A stretch of 64,000 bases of DNA from Streptomyces nitrosporeus (GCF_008704555.1 NZ_CP023702.1:2232001-2296000); one strand, 5' to 3'; positions 32,067 to 42,902 are shown, counted from the first letter of the stretch. Made by a program: numbers and translations. The notes: generated by a model not told the origin, from the sequence alone.

Positions 32067-33536
32067 TCAGACCTTGGCCAGGGACGCCTTCTCGTCCTCG
32101 TCGCCGCGCGGCCCGGGGACGTACGGCTCGGTGTGGCCGTCGTCCGTCATCGTCTTCTCGTCGAAGGGGATCGCGCCCGAGAGGACCTGGTCGGCCCTGG
32201 CGCGGTCGATCTCCTTGGTCCAGGTGCCGACCAGCACCGTGGCCACCGCGTTGCCGGCGAAGTTGGTCAGCGCGCGGGCCTCGCTCATGAAGCGGTCGAT
32301 GCCGACGATCAGGCCGACGCCGTCGACGAGTTCGGGGCGGTGCGACTGGAGGCCGCCCGCGAGGGTGGCGAGACCGGCGCCGGTGACGCCCGCGGCCCCC
32401 TTGGAGGCGATGACCATGAAGACCAGCAGCGAGATCTGCTCGCCGACGGAGAGCGGGGCGCCGGTCGCGTTGGCGATGAAGATCGAGGCCATCGTGAGGT
32501 AGATCGCGGTGCCGTCGAGGTTGAAGGAGTAGCCGGTCGGCACGGTGATGCCGACGACGGGCTTGCTGACGCCCATGTGCTCCATCTTCGCGATGAGCCG
32601 GGGCAGTGCCGACTCGGAGGAGGAGGTGGACAGGATCAGCAGGAACTCGCGGCCCAGGTACTTCAGCAGGGAGAAGATGTTGAGCCCGGCGACCAGGCGC
32701 AGGATCGCGCCCAGGACCAGGAACACGAAGAGCGCGCAGGTGACGTAGAAGCCGATCATGATGATCGCGAGGGACTTCAGCGCGTCCACGCCGGTCTCAC
32801 CGACCACGGCCGCCATCGCGCCGAAGGCGCCGACCGGGGCCGCCCACATGATCATGGCGAGGATGCGGAAGACCAGGCGCTGGATGTGGCCGATACCGCG
32901 CAGCACGGGTTCGCCGGCCGAGCCAAGGACCTGGAGCGCGAAGCCCGCGAGCAGGGCGATCAGGAGCGTCTGGAGCACCTCGCCCTCGGTGAAGGCGGAG
33001 ACCATCGTGGTGGGGATGATGCCGAGCAGGAAGTCCACGGTGGACTCGCTGGCGCCGGATGCCTGCTTCTCGCCCGCCGCGCGGGCCGCCTCGGTGAGGT
33101 GGAGGCTGGAGCCGGGCTCCAGCAGGTTGCCGACGACCAGGCCGATGGCCAGGGCCACCGTCGACATCACGAGGAAGTAGCCGAGGGCGAGCCCGCCGAC
33201 TGCGCCGACCTTTGCGGCCTTGCGGACGGAACCGACGCCGAGCACGATCGTGCAGAAGATGATCGGCGAGATCATCATCTTGATGAGGTTGACGAAGCCG
33301 GTGCCGATGGGCTTGAGCTCCACGGCGAAGTCGGGCACCACCAGGCCCACGGTGACGCCCAGCACCACGGCGGCGATCACCGCCAGGTAGAGATAGTGCG
33401 TACGGTCCCGGCGTGCGGTCTGCGCTGCCACGCGGCCCTCCTCGGCTTTCTGCGGGTCGGTCCCCCGTCCCTGGGGGCCCCGGCGACTATCCACCTCCGG
33501 TGTGACCGCCGTCACCGTTGTGTTCATATCGTTCAC
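32067..33536 (-). CDS. dicarboxylate/amino acid:cation symporter (DctA/GltP family)
   Basis: A 489-residue secondary transporter for C4-dicarboxylates or acidic amino acids with Na+ or H+. After a hydrophilic N-terminus (about 45 residues) come eight membrane segments with the two re-entrant hairpins. The family motifs are clear: LSTSSSESALPRLI (SSS motif of HP1), PTGYSFNLDGTAIYLTM (NLDGT, TM7), and DRFMSEARALTNFAGNAVATV near the end (TM8). The C-terminal tail is acidic. The start could be GTG at 33536 or ATG at 33527; no strong ribosome site distinguishes them. It is divergent from a CitA/CitB-type two-component pair 65 bases away, a classic arrangement for induction by the substrate. Confidence 0.93.
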   Translation of the reverse strand: MNDMNTTVTAVTPEVDSRRGPQGRGTDPQKAEEGRVAAQTARRDRTHYLYLAVIAAVVLGVTVGLVVPDFAVELKPIGTGFVNLIKMMISPIIFCTIVLGVGSVRKAAKVGAVGGLALGYFLVMSTVALAIGLVVGNLLEPGSSLHLTEAARAAGEKQASGASESTVDFLLGIIPTTMVSAFTEGEVLQTLLIALLAGFALQVLGSAGEPVLRGIGHIQRLVFRILAMIMWAAPVGAFGAMAAVVGETGVDALKSLAIIMIGFYVTCALFVFLVLGAILRLVAGLNIFSLLKYLGREFLLILSTSSSESALPRLIAKMEHMGVSKPVVGITVPTGYSFNLDGTAIYLTMASIFIANATGAPLSVGEQISLLVFMVIASKGAAGVTGAGLATLAGGLQSHRPELVDGVGLIVGIDRFMSEARALTNFAGNAVATVLVGTWTKEIDRARADQVLSGAIPFDEKTMTDDGHTEPYVPGPRGDEDEKASLAKV

Positions 33537-33601
33537 AGATGCTTTTCGGCCATCTGGAACCGCCCTTGGGGCCGGGGTCGCCCGAAAGGCAGACTGGGGC
33601 C

Positions 33602-35275
33602 ATGCGTGTCCCCCGTACCCTGCCCCGCAGCCTGGCGGGCCAGCTCTTCGTGATGCAGGCCCTGCTGGTGGCCGCGGTCGTGACGGGCTGCGCCTTCTTC
33701 GCCTATGTCTCGGGCCGGGGGCAGGCGGAGGAGACCGCGGAGCGGCAGGTGCGGTCCGCCGCCCTGGCGGTGGCCGAATCGCCGTCGGTCCGCGAGGCGA
33801 TCCGCACCGACGACCCGTCCGCGGTCCTCCAGCCCTACGCGGAGCGGGTGCGGGCCGGGACCGGGATCGCCTTCATCACGATCATGGACCCGGAGGGGGT
33901 CCGCTGGACCCATCCGAACCCGGACGAGATCGGCCGGGTCTTCATCGGCCACACCGACCGGGCCCTGCTCGGCGAGACCTTCGAGGAGACGTACACCGGC
34001 ACGCTCGGGCCCTCGATACGGGTGGTCACCCCGGTCCTCGACGAGGGGCGGGTGACCGGGCTGGTCAGCGCGGGGATCACGGTGGACCGGGTCTCCACCC
34101 AGGTGCGGGAGCAGCTGGGCGCCCTGGGCCTGGCCGCGGGCGGGGCGCTGGCGCTGGGCGCGCTGGGGACGTACGTGGTCAACGCGCGGCTGCGGCGGCA
34201 CACCCACGGGATGAACGCCCGGGAGCTGAGCCGGATGCACGACTACCACGAGGCGGCCCTGCACGCGGTGCGCGAGGGGTTGCTGATGCTCGACGGGCGG
34301 CGCAGGATCGCGCTCGTCAACGACGCGGGGAGGGAACTGCTGGGGCTGGGGCCCGGTGCGGTGGGGCGTCCGGTGGACGAGCTGGCCCTGCCGCCCGCGC
34401 TGACCGGGGCTCTGCTGGCGTCCGGGCCGCGGGTCGACGAGGTCCATCTGACGGCGGACCGGGTGATCGTGGTGAACACCAGCCCGGTGGTCGGCGGGGA
34501 GCGGCGGGGCACGGTGGTGACCCTCCGGGACCACACGGAGCTCCAGGCGCTGTCGGGCGAGCTGGATTCGGAGCGGGGTTTCTCGCAGGCACTGCGCTCG
34601 CAGGCGCACGAGGCGGCGAACCGGCTGCACACGGTGGTCTCGCTGATCGAGCTGGGCCGGGCCGAGGAGGCGGTGGGGTTCGCGACGGCGGAGCTGGAGC
34701 TGGCCCAGGTGCTGACCGACCGGGTCGTCGGCGCGGTCGGCGAGCCGGTGCTGGCGGCGCTGCTGCTCGGCAAGGCGGCCCAGGCGAACGAGCGCGGGGT
34801 GGAGCTGGTGCTGACCGGGGACAGCCTGATCGACGACGGGGCGCTGCCGCCTTCCCTGGCGCCGCGGGACCTGGTGACGATCCTGGGGAACCTGATCGAC
34901 AACGCGGTGGACGCCGCTTCCGAGTCGGCGGCCGGCGGGGCCGCCGGCGGCGTGCCTGCCGCCCGGTCCCCGGTGCCGGCCCGTGCCGTGGTCACGGTGA
35001 CGGCGCGTACGGACGGCGGACGGCTGCTGCTGCGGGTGGCGGACACCGGGGCGGGCATCGCCCCGGACGAGGCGGACGAGGTGTTCCGGCGCGGCTGGAC
35101 GACGCGCGGGTCGGGCCGCGGGCTGGGGCTGGCACTCGTCCGGCAGGCGGCGCACCGCAACGGGGGGACGGTGACGCTGGACCGGGCCGCGGAGGGCGGT
35201 GCGCGGTTCACGGTGCGGCTGCCGCTGGCGGGCGCCGCAGCGGAGCCGCGCGGGACGAGCGGGGTGGCGCCGTGA
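33602..35275 (+). CDS. CitA/DcuS-type sensor histidine kinase
   Basis: A 557-residue membrane kinase. The ATG at 33602 gives a short basic start and TM1 (LFVMQALLVAAVVTGCAFFAYV). The outer PAS-like domain (about 45-170; FITIMDPEGVRWTHPNPDEIGR, IRVVTPVLDEGRVTGLVSAGI) is the citrate/dicarboxylate type. TM2 follows at about 180-200, a cytoplasmic PAS at about 215-320, then the H-box SQAHEAANRLHTVVSLIELG (SPOB_a type) and HATPase_c with NLIDNAVDAA, DTGAGI and GRGLGLALVRQ. A Gly/Ala/Pro insert after the N box is low complexity. It overlaps the regulator gene by four bases and probably senses the substrate of the divergent symporter. Confidence 0.93.
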   Translation: MRVPRTLPRSLAGQLFVMQALLVAAVVTGCAFFAYVSGRGQAEETAERQVRSAALAVAESPSVREAIRTDDPSAVLQPYAERVRAGTGIAFITIMDPEGVRWTHPNPDEIGRVFIGHTDRALLGETFEETYTGTLGPSIRVVTPVLDEGRVTGLVSAGITVDRVSTQVREQLGALGLAAGGALALGALGTYVVNARLRRHTHGMNARELSRMHDYHEAALHAVREGLLMLDGRRRIALVNDAGRELLGLGPGAVGRPVDELALPPALTGALLASGPRVDEVHLTADRVIVVNTSPVVGGERRGTVVTLRDHTELQALSGELDSERGFSQALRSQAHEAANRLHTVVSLIELGRAEEAVGFATAELELAQVLTDRVVGAVGEPVLAALLLGKAAQANERGVELVLTGDSLIDDGALPPSLAPRDLVTILGNLIDNAVDAASESAAGGAAGGVPAARSPVPARAVVTVTARTDGGRLLLRVADTGAGIAPDEADEVFRRGWTTRGSGRGLGLALVRQAAHRNGGTVTLDRAAEGGARFTVRLPLAGAAAEPRGTSGVAP

Positions 35276-35946
35276 TCCGGGTGCTGGTGGTGGAGGACGA
35301 CCCGGTGGCCGCCGCCGCCCACGAGCTGTACGTGGGCCGGGTGGAGGGTTTCGAGGTGGCGGCCGTGGCGCACTCCCGGGCCGCCGCGGTGCGGGTGCTG
35401 GACCGTACGCCGGTGGATCTGCTGCTGCTAGACCTGTACCTGCCCGACGGGCACGGTCTGCGGCTGCTGCGCTCGCTGCGGGCGGCCGGGCACGGCGCCG
35501 ACGTGATCGCGGTGACCTCGGCACGTGATCTCACGGTGGTGCGGGAGGGGGTGTCGCTGGGGGTCGTGCAGTACGTGCTGAAGCCGTTCACGTATCCGAC
35601 GCTGCGGGACCGGCTGGTGCGGTACGCGGAGTTCCGGGCGGCGGCCGGGGAGGCGAGCGGCCAGGCGGAGGTGGACCGGGCGCTGGGCGTGCTGCGGGTC
35701 CCGGAGCCGGCCGCGCTGCCCAAGGGGCTGAGCGGTCCGACGCTGGAGGCGGTGACGGGCGTGCTGCGAGAGGCCCCGGGCGGGGTGACGGCGGCCTCGG
35801 CCGGTGAGGAGCTGGGGATGTCCCGGATCACCGCGCGCCGTTATCTGGAGTACCTGGTGACCGTGGGCCGGGCGGTGCGCCGCCCCAGTTACGGCCAGGT
35901 CGGGCGCCCCGAGCTGACCTACCGGTGGGTGGCCGAAAATCGTTGA
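35272..35946 (+). CDS. CitB-family response regulator
   Basis: A 224-residue regulator starting at the GTG of the GTGA overlap with the kinase gene. The receiver domain has LVVEDDPVAAAAHE, the phospho-acceptor in LLLLDLYLPDGHG, and VLKPFTYPTLRDRL. The C-terminal half (GVTAASAGEELGMSRITARRYLEYL) is the winged HTH of the CitB/DcuR/DctR group. It most likely activates the divergent symporter gene at 33536 when its kinase detects a dicarboxylate; this follows from family and position. Confidence 0.93.
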   Translation: MIRVLVVEDDPVAAAAHELYVGRVEGFEVAAVAHSRAAAVRVLDRTPVDLLLLDLYLPDGHGLRLLRSLRAAGHGADVIAVTSARDLTVVREGVSLGVVQYVLKPFTYPTLRDRLVRYAEFRAAAGEASGQAEVDRALGVLRVPEPAALPKGLSGPTLEAVTGVLREAPGGVTAASAGEELGMSRITARRYLEYLVTVGRAVRRPSYGQVGRPELTYRWVAENR

Positions 35947-36051
35947 TGGGCGTCGCCGGTCGACGGCCCGCGCTCTCGGAGGATCGCACGAAGGGTGAAT
36001 GGGTTCGCACAGCCTGTAGCCAGGGCGTTCTCCGGCTTCTACGGTGGGGCC

Positions 36052-36732
36052 GTGCCTCACACTCCGCCCTTCAACGCCCCCGCCGCACGCCGTCTGCGTG
36101 AGGCGCTGGGAATGGCTCCCGGACATGTTGCCTACGGGCTCAACGCCCAGTACGGGCTCCCCGTACCCGCCGAGACGGTGCTGGCCTGGGAGCGTGGTGC
36201 CGCCCAGCCCGACGAGCGCGAGCTGAAGGCGCTCGCCGGTGTGCTGTGGTGCGGCCCGGAGGAACTCCTGGCCGCCGCCGGCACCCTGCGCGAGCACCGG
36301 CTGGCCCGGGACATGAGCGTGGACGACCTGGCGCGGGCGGTGGGGATGTCGGCCGGCGCGTATCTGCGGATCGAGGAGTCGGGCCGCTGGAAGGGCAACG
36401 AGCGGCAGGCGCTGGCGCTCTGCGAGGCGCTGGAGATGTCGGCGGCGCAGTTCCTCACGGCGACGGGCCGCAACGAGGAGCTGGCGGACCTGCTGGGCCG
36501 GGCGGTGACCACACGCTGGCAGGCGTACGTCAAACCGGTGGCCAGGATCGTGCCGTTGGACCGGGTGCTGGTGGAGAACGTGCTGGCGCAGCTGCACAGC
36601 GACTACCAGGCGCTGATGGTGTCCACGCTGAGCTGGAGCAGCACGGGCCAGGAGGGCGCGGCGGCGGGCGGGACGGGACGGGACTTCCTGGACCGGGTGG
36701 TCGAGCGGTTCTGGCACACCGCGGGGATCTGA
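36052..36732 (+). CDS. XRE-family HTH DNA-binding protein
   Basis: A protein of 226 residues if started at GTG 36052 (VPHTPPFNAPAARRLREALGM), or 245 from GTG 35995, which has GGAGG 12 bases upstream. It carries two helix-turn-helix-like units, one near the N-terminus (YGLPVPAETVLAWERGAAQPDERELKALA) and one in the middle (HRLARDMSVDDLARAVGMSAGAYLRIEESGRW). The C-terminal region (RWQAYVKPVARIVPLDRVLVENVLAQLHSDYQ) is all-alpha with no known ligand motif. It is probably a transcription factor. Neighbours give no clear target. Confidence 0.85.
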   Translation: MPHTPPFNAPAARRLREALGMAPGHVAYGLNAQYGLPVPAETVLAWERGAAQPDERELKALAGVLWCGPEELLAAAGTLREHRLARDMSVDDLARAVGMSAGAYLRIEESGRWKGNERQALALCEALEMSAAQFLTATGRNEELADLLGRAVTTRWQAYVKPVARIVPLDRVLVENVLAQLHSDYQALMVSTLSWSSTGQEGAAAGGTGRDFLDRVVERFWHTAGI

Positions 36733-36746
36733 GCGGCCCGCCCCGG

Positions 36747-36775
36747 CCGCCCCCGGACCACACGGCCGGGGGCGG
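36747..36775. terminator. terminator between XRE gene and pfkA
   Basis: A perfect 10-bp stem CCGCCCCCGG / CCGGGGGCGG with a nine-base loop, 15 bases after the XRE stop and 52 bases before the convergent pfkA stop. Confidence 0.7.
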
Positions 36776-36827
36776 GAACGGGAGCGGGACGGCGGCCCCG
36801 GGGCCGGGCCCGGGACCGCCCCGGCCG

Positions 36828-37853
<1,026 letters not shown>

Positions 37854-38107
37854 CGTGCTGTGTCTCCTGCTCGCTAGTGCCGTGCCTCAAGGCTCTCCCG
37901 TGTCCCCTGAACGGAACACGTGGACACCCGACCGTGAGCCGCGACGATTGTCCCACGCCCCGTCCGGCCCCGGACGCTGCCGCCGGGCCGGTCCGGCTCC
38001 GGGCGGCGGGCGGGACCGCCTCCCCGGGCGGCGCTCCGGCCCGGCTGGGTATCGTCGCAGGGGCAACGGCCTCGTCGGCCGAGGACCCAGCAGGACGGAG
38101 CGCCCGC

Positions 38108-40189
38108 GTGACGCGCAGCGTGTATGTGACGGGGATCGACCGGGGGGACGGCCGCCAGGTCGTCGATCTGGGCGTCATGGAACTCCTGACGCGGCAGGTC
38201 GACCGGGTGGGCGTCTTCCGGCCCCTGGTCCATGACGGACCCGATCGTTTGTTCGAACTTCTGCGCGCCCGCTACCGGCTCTCCCAGGACCCGGAGACGG
38301 TGTACGGCCTGGACTATCCCGAGGCCTCGGCGGTCCAGGCGGAAGCGGGCACGGACGAGCTGGTCTCCCGGCTCGTCGACCGCTTCCACCGGGCGGCCCG
38401 CGACTTCGAGGTGATGCTGGTCCTCGGCACCGACTTCGCGGCCACCCAGCTCCCCGACGAGCTGGCCCTCAACGCCCGGCTCGCCAACGAGTTCGGCGCC
38501 TCGGTGATCACCGTCGTCGGCGGCCAGGGCCAGGACGCCGCGTCCGTGCGGTCGGAGGCGGTCAACGCCTATCGCGCGTACGCCTCGCTGGGCTGCGACG
38601 TCCTGGCGGTGATCGTGAACCGGGTGGCCTCCGGGCTCCGGGCCGAGATCGCCGAGCGGCTGGCGGGCCGGCTGCCGGTGCCCTGCTCGGTGCTGCCGGA
38701 CGAACCCGCGCTGTCCGCGCCCACCGTCTCCCAGATCACCGCCGCCCTGGACGCCACGGTGCTGCTGGGCGACGACTCGGGGCTGGCCCGGGACGCGCTG
38801 GACTTCGTCTTCGGCGGGGCGACCCTGCCGAACGTCCTGAAGGCCCTGACGCCGGGCTGCATGGTCGTCACCCCCGGGGACCGCGCGGACCTGGTCGTCG
38901 GGGCGCTCGCCGCGCACAGCGCGGGCACCCCGCCGATCGCGGGCGTCCTGCTGACCCTGGACGAGCGCCCGGGCGAGGAGGTGCTCCGCCTCGCCGGGCG
39001 CCTCGCCCCGGGCACCCCGGTCGTCGCCGTGCCGGGCGGCTCCTTCCCCACCGCGGGGGAGCTCTTCGCCCTCGAAGGGAAGCTGAACGCCGCGACGCCC
39101 CGCAAGGCGGAGACCGCGCTGGGCCTGTTCGAACGCCATGTGGACACCTCCGCGCTGCTGGAGCGGATCTCGGTGGCCCGCAGCGGCCGGGTCACCCCGA
39201 TGATGTTCGAGCACGACCTGCTGGAGCAGGCCCGCGCGCAGCGGCGCCGGGTCGTCCTGCCCGAGGGCACCGAGGAACGCGTGCTGCGCGCCGCCGACGT
39301 GCTGGTGCGCCGCGACGTGTGCGACCTGACCCTCCTCGGCGACGCGGACGCCATCCGCAAGAAGGCCGCCGACCTGGGCATCGACCTGGCGGCCACCCAG
39401 CTGATCGACCCGCAGACCTCACAGCTGCGCCAGGGCTTCGCCGAGCGGTACGCCGCACTGCGCGCGCACCGCGGGGTGACGGTGGAGCTGGCCTACGACG
39501 TGGTCTCGGACGTGAACTACTTCGGCACGCTGATGGTCCAGGAGGGGCTGGCCGACGGCATGGTCTCCGGTTCGGTGCACTCCACGGCGGCGACGATCCG
39601 GCCCGCCTTCGAGATCATCAAGACCAGGCCGGACGCCGCGATCGTCTCGTCGGTGTTCTTCATGTGCCTGGCCGACAAGGTGCTGGTCTACGGCGACTGC
39701 GCGGTCAACCCGGACCCGGACGCGGGGCAGCTCGCGGACATCGCGGTGCAGTCCGCGGTCACCGCCGCGCGCTTCGGCGTGGAGCCGAGGATCGCGATGC
39801 TGTCGTACTCGACGGGCACCTCGGGCAGCGGGGCGGACGTCGACAAGGTGCGCGAGGCCACGGAGCGGGTACGCGCGTCGCGGCCGGACCTGCTGATCGA
39901 GGGCCCGATCCAGTACGACGCGGCGGTCGAGCCGACCGTCGCGGCGACGAAGCTGCCGGCGTCCCAGGTGGCGGGCCGGGCGACCGTCCTGGTCTTCCCC
40001 GACCTCAACACCGGGAACAACACCTACAAGGCCGTGCAGCGTTCGGCGGGGGCCGTCGCGGTCGGCCCGGTCCTGCAGGGGCTGCGCAAGCCGGTCAACG
40101 ACCTGTCGCGGGGCGCGCTGGTGCAGGACATCGTCAACACCGTGGCCATCACGGCGATCCAGGCGCAGACGGCGGAGGAGAGCGCATGA
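38108..40189 (+). CDS. pta: phosphate acetyltransferase
   Basis: A 693-residue enzyme interconverting acetyl-CoA and acetyl phosphate. The GTG at 38108 has GGAG about nine bases upstream and starts VTRSVYVTGIDRGDG. It is the long form. The N-terminal BioD-like P-loop region is degenerate (no G-x4-GK). A DRTGG domain lies at about 215-320 and the catalytic PTA_PTB domain from about 370 (RRRVVLPEGTEERVL, VSGSVHSTAATIRPA, MLSYSTGTSGSG, VFPDLNTGNNTYKAVQR). It overlaps ackA by four bases (ATGA), so acetyl phosphate metabolism is encoded as a unit. Confidence 0.96.
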   Translation: MTRSVYVTGIDRGDGRQVVDLGVMELLTRQVDRVGVFRPLVHDGPDRLFELLRARYRLSQDPETVYGLDYPEASAVQAEAGTDELVSRLVDRFHRAARDFEVMLVLGTDFAATQLPDELALNARLANEFGASVITVVGGQGQDAASVRSEAVNAYRAYASLGCDVLAVIVNRVASGLRAEIAERLAGRLPVPCSVLPDEPALSAPTVSQITAALDATVLLGDDSGLARDALDFVFGGATLPNVLKALTPGCMVVTPGDRADLVVGALAAHSAGTPPIAGVLLTLDERPGEEVLRLAGRLAPGTPVVAVPGGSFPTAGELFALEGKLNAATPRKAETALGLFERHVDTSALLERISVARSGRVTPMMFEHDLLEQARAQRRRVVLPEGTEERVLRAADVLVRRDVCDLTLLGDADAIRKKAADLGIDLAATQLIDPQTSQLRQGFAERYAALRAHRGVTVELAYDVVSDVNYFGTLMVQEGLADGMVSGSVHSTAATIRPAFEIIKTRPDAAIVSSVFFMCLADKVLVYGDCAVNPDPDAGQLADIAVQSAVTAARFGVEPRIAMLSYSTGTSGSGADVDKVREATERVRASRPDLLIEGPIQYDAAVEPTVAATKLPASQVAGRATVLVFPDLNTGNNTYKAVQRSAGAVAVGPVLQGLRKPVNDLSRGALVQDIVNTVAITAIQAQTAEESA

Positions 40190-41400
40190 CCACCAGCGGC
40201 GGCACGGCGAGCCGGGTGCTCGTCCTCAACTCGGGGTCCTCCTCGGTGAAGTACCAGCTCCTGGACATGGACGGGGACGTCCGCCTGGCGACCGGGCTGG
40301 TGGAGCGGATCGGCGAGTCGTCCTCGCGGCTGGCGCACACCCCGCGGGGCGGCCCGGCCCGGGAGCGTACCGGGCGGATCGCCGATCACGACCAGGCGCT
40401 GAAGGCGGCGGCCGGCGAACTGGCGGCCGACGGGCTGGGACTGGACTCCCCCGAGCTGGTGGCGATCGGGCACCGGGTGGTGCACGGCGGGCTGCGGTTC
40501 ACCGAGCCGACCGTGATCACCGGCGAGGTGCTGGAGGAGATCGAGCGGCTGGTGCCGGTGGCCCCGCTGCACAACCCGGCCAACATCACCGGTATCCGCA
40601 CGGCCCGGAGCCTGCGCCCCGACCTGCCGCAGGTCGCGGTCTTCGACACGGCGTTCCACACGACGATGCCGGAGTACGCGGCGCGGTACGCGATCGACGT
40701 GGAGACGGCGGACGCCCACCGCATCCGCCGGTACGGCTTCCACGGCACCTCGCACGCCTATGTCGCGCGGCGGACGGCCGGGCTGCTGGGCAGGGCGCCG
40801 GAAGAGGTGAACACGATCGTGCTGCACCTGGGCAACGGCGCCTCGGCGTCCGCGGTGGCCGGCGGGCGGTGCGTGGACACCTCCATGGGACTGACCCCCT
40901 TGGAGGGGCTGGTGATGGGTACCCGCTCGGGTGACATCGACCCGGCCGTCACCTTCCATCTGGGGCGGGTGGCGGGCATGTCGGTGGACGAGGTCGACGT
41001 GCTGCTGAACAAGAAGAGCGGCCTGGTCGGGCTGTGCGGTGACAACGACATGCGGGAGATCCGCCGCCGGGTGGACGAGGGCGACGAGCGCGCCGCGCTG
41101 GCGTTCGACATCTACATCCACCGGCTGAAGAAGTACATCGGCGCCTATTCGGCGGTGCTCGGCCGGGTGGACGCGCTGGTGTTCACGGCGGGGGTGGGCG
41201 AGAACTCCGCTCCGGTACGCGAGGCTGCCCTCGCGGGGCTGGAGGGGTTCGGCCTGGCGGTGGACCCGGAACGCAACGCCGTGCGGTCCGGTGAGCCGCG
41301 GCTGATCTCCCCCGACGGCGCACGGGTCGCGGTGGCCGTGGTGCCGACGGACGAAGAGCTGGAGATCGCGCGTCAGACCTTCGCACTGGCCCACAACTGA
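40186..41400 (+). CDS. ackA: acetate kinase
   Basis: A 404-residue acetate kinase producing ATP and acetate from acetyl phosphate. The ATG at 40186 lies in the ATGA overlap with pta. Family landmarks are VLVLNSGSSSVKYQL at the start, VAIGHRVVHGG, DTAFHTTMPEYAARYAI, RRYGFHGTSHAYVARR and NTIVLHLGNGASASAV, then FTAGVGENSAPVREA near the end. All catalytic regions are present and length is normal. Confidence 0.97.
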   Translation: MTTSGGTASRVLVLNSGSSSVKYQLLDMDGDVRLATGLVERIGESSSRLAHTPRGGPARERTGRIADHDQALKAAAGELAADGLGLDSPELVAIGHRVVHGGLRFTEPTVITGEVLEEIERLVPVAPLHNPANITGIRTARSLRPDLPQVAVFDTAFHTTMPEYAARYAIDVETADAHRIRRYGFHGTSHAYVARRTAGLLGRAPEEVNTIVLHLGNGASASAVAGGRCVDTSMGLTPLEGLVMGTRSGDIDPAVTFHLGRVAGMSVDEVDVLLNKKSGLVGLCGDNDMREIRRRVDEGDERAALAFDIYIHRLKKYIGAYSAVLGRVDALVFTAGVGENSAPVREAALAGLEGFGLAVDPERNAVRSGEPRLISPDGARVAVAVVPTDEELEIARQTFALAHN

Positions 41401-41433
41401 GCGGGCCCCCGCCCCTTTGTACCTTCCACCAGA

Positions 41434-41474
41434 CGGAATATTCCGCAGCGAAACAAACCGATAGGATCCGCCTC
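41434..41474 (+). promoter_or_regulatory. pyk promoter: -10 box at the start codon and adjacent palindrome
   Basis: TAGGAT at 41462-41467 is a perfect actinobacterial -10 box and only seven bases separate it from the pyk ATG, so the mRNA should be leaderless. Where the -35 box should be lies the perfect 12-bp palindrome CGGAATATTCCG (41434-41445), with no good -35. This suggests a promoter dependent on an activator or blocked by a repressor at the palindrome. Confidence 0.6.
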
Positions 41475-42902
41475 ATGCGCCGTTCCAAAATCGTCTGCAC
41501 CCTCGGTCCCGCCGTCGACTCCCACGAGCAGCTCGTCGCTCTGATCGAGGCCGGCATGAGCGTGGCCCGTTTCAATTTCAGTCACGGATCCCACGAGGAG
41601 CACCAAGGCCGTTACGACCGGGTCCGCAAGGCGGCCGCCGAGACCGGCCGCGCGGTCGGCGTCCTCGCCGACCTCCAGGGACCGAAGATCCGCCTGGGCA
41701 AGTTCGCCGAGGGCCCCGTCGAGCTGGTCCGCGGGGACGAGTTCGTCATCACCACCGAGGACGTCCCGGGTGACAAGTCGATCTGCGGGACGACCTACAA
41801 GGGCCTGCCCGGTGACGTCGCCAAGGGCGACCCGATCCTGATCAACGACGGCAACGTCGAGCTCAAGGTCGTCTCCGTCGACGGCCCGCGGGTCACGGCC
41901 ATCGTCATCGAGGGCGGTGTGGTCTCCGACCACAAGGGCATCAACCTGCCCGGCGCGGCGGTCAACGTCCCCGCCCTGTCCGAGAAGGACGTCGAGGACC
42001 TGCGGTTCGCCCTGCGGATGGGCTGCGACATGGTCGCCCTGTCCTTCGTCCGGGACGCCGAGGACGTCAAGGACGTGCACAAGGTGATGGACGAGGAGGG
42101 CCGCCGGGTCCCCGTCATCGCCAAGGTCGAGAAGCCGCAGGCCGTGGAGCACATGGAGGGCGTCGTCGCCGCCTTCGACGGTGTGATGGTCGCCCGTGGC
42201 GACCTGGCGGTGGAGTACCCGCTGGAGCGGGTGCCGATGGTGCAGAAGCGCCTCGTCGAGCTGTGCCGCCGCAACGCCAAGCCGGTGATCGTGGCGACCC
42301 AGATGATGGAGTCGATGATCACCAACTCGCGGCCGACCCGCGCCGAGGCGTCCGACGTCGCCAACGCGATCCTGGACGGCGCGGACGCGGTCATGCTGTC
42401 CGCCGAGTCGTCGGTCGGCGCGTACCCGGTCGAGACGGTGAAGACGATGGCGAAGATCGTCACCGCCGCCGAGGAGGAGCTGCTGTCCAAGGGCCTGCAG
42501 CCGCTGGTCCCGGGCAAAAAGCCCCGTACGCAGGGCGGTTCGGTGGCCCGCGCGGCGGCCGAGATCGCGGACTTCCTGGACGGCAAGGCCCTGGTCGCCT
42601 TCACCAAGTCCGGTGACACGGCCCGGCGACTGTCCCGCTACCGCGCGGCCCAGCCGATCCTCGCCTTCACCACCGAGGAGTCCACCCGCAACCAGCTGGC
42701 GCTCAGCTGGGGCGTGGAGTCCTACGTCGTCCCGCACGTGGACAACACGGACGCGATGGTCGACCTGGTGGACGCGGAGCTGCTGAAGCTGAACCGCTAC
42801 AGCGACGGCGACACGATGGTCATCACGGCCGGTTCGCCCCCCGGCGTCCCCGGCACCACCAACATGGTCCGGGTGCACCACCTGGGCGGCGAGCACGCCT
42901 GA
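41475..42902 (+). CDS. pyk: pyruvate kinase
   Basis: A 475-residue glycolytic enzyme converting phosphoenolpyruvate and ADP to pyruvate and ATP. It begins MRRSKIVCTLGPAVDS. The substrate and metal motifs are intact: ARFNFSHGSHEEH, LADLQGPKIRLG, VIAKVEKPQAVEHMEG, MVARGDLAVEYPLE and ATQMMESMI. The C-terminal domain (KSGDTARRLSRYR, TEESTRNQLALSWGV) is complete. No Shine-Dalgarno precedes the ATG, in line with the leaderless promoter. A terminator follows at once. It lies beside pta-ackA and near pfkA. Confidence 0.97.
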   Translation: MRRSKIVCTLGPAVDSHEQLVALIEAGMSVARFNFSHGSHEEHQGRYDRVRKAAAETGRAVGVLADLQGPKIRLGKFAEGPVELVRGDEFVITTEDVPGDKSICGTTYKGLPGDVAKGDPILINDGNVELKVVSVDGPRVTAIVIEGGVVSDHKGINLPGAAVNVPALSEKDVEDLRFALRMGCDMVALSFVRDAEDVKDVHKVMDEEGRRVPVIAKVEKPQAVEHMEGVVAAFDGVMVARGDLAVEYPLERVPMVQKRLVELCRRNAKPVIVATQMMESMITNSRPTRAEASDVANAILDGADAVMLSAESSVGAYPVETVKTMAKIVTAAEEELLSKGLQPLVPGKKPRTQGGSVARAAAEIADFLDGKALVAFTKSGDTARRLSRYRAAQPILAFTTEESTRNQLALSWGVESYVVPHVDNTDAMVDLVDAELLKLNRYSDGDTMVITAGSPPGVPGTTNMVRVHHLGGEHA

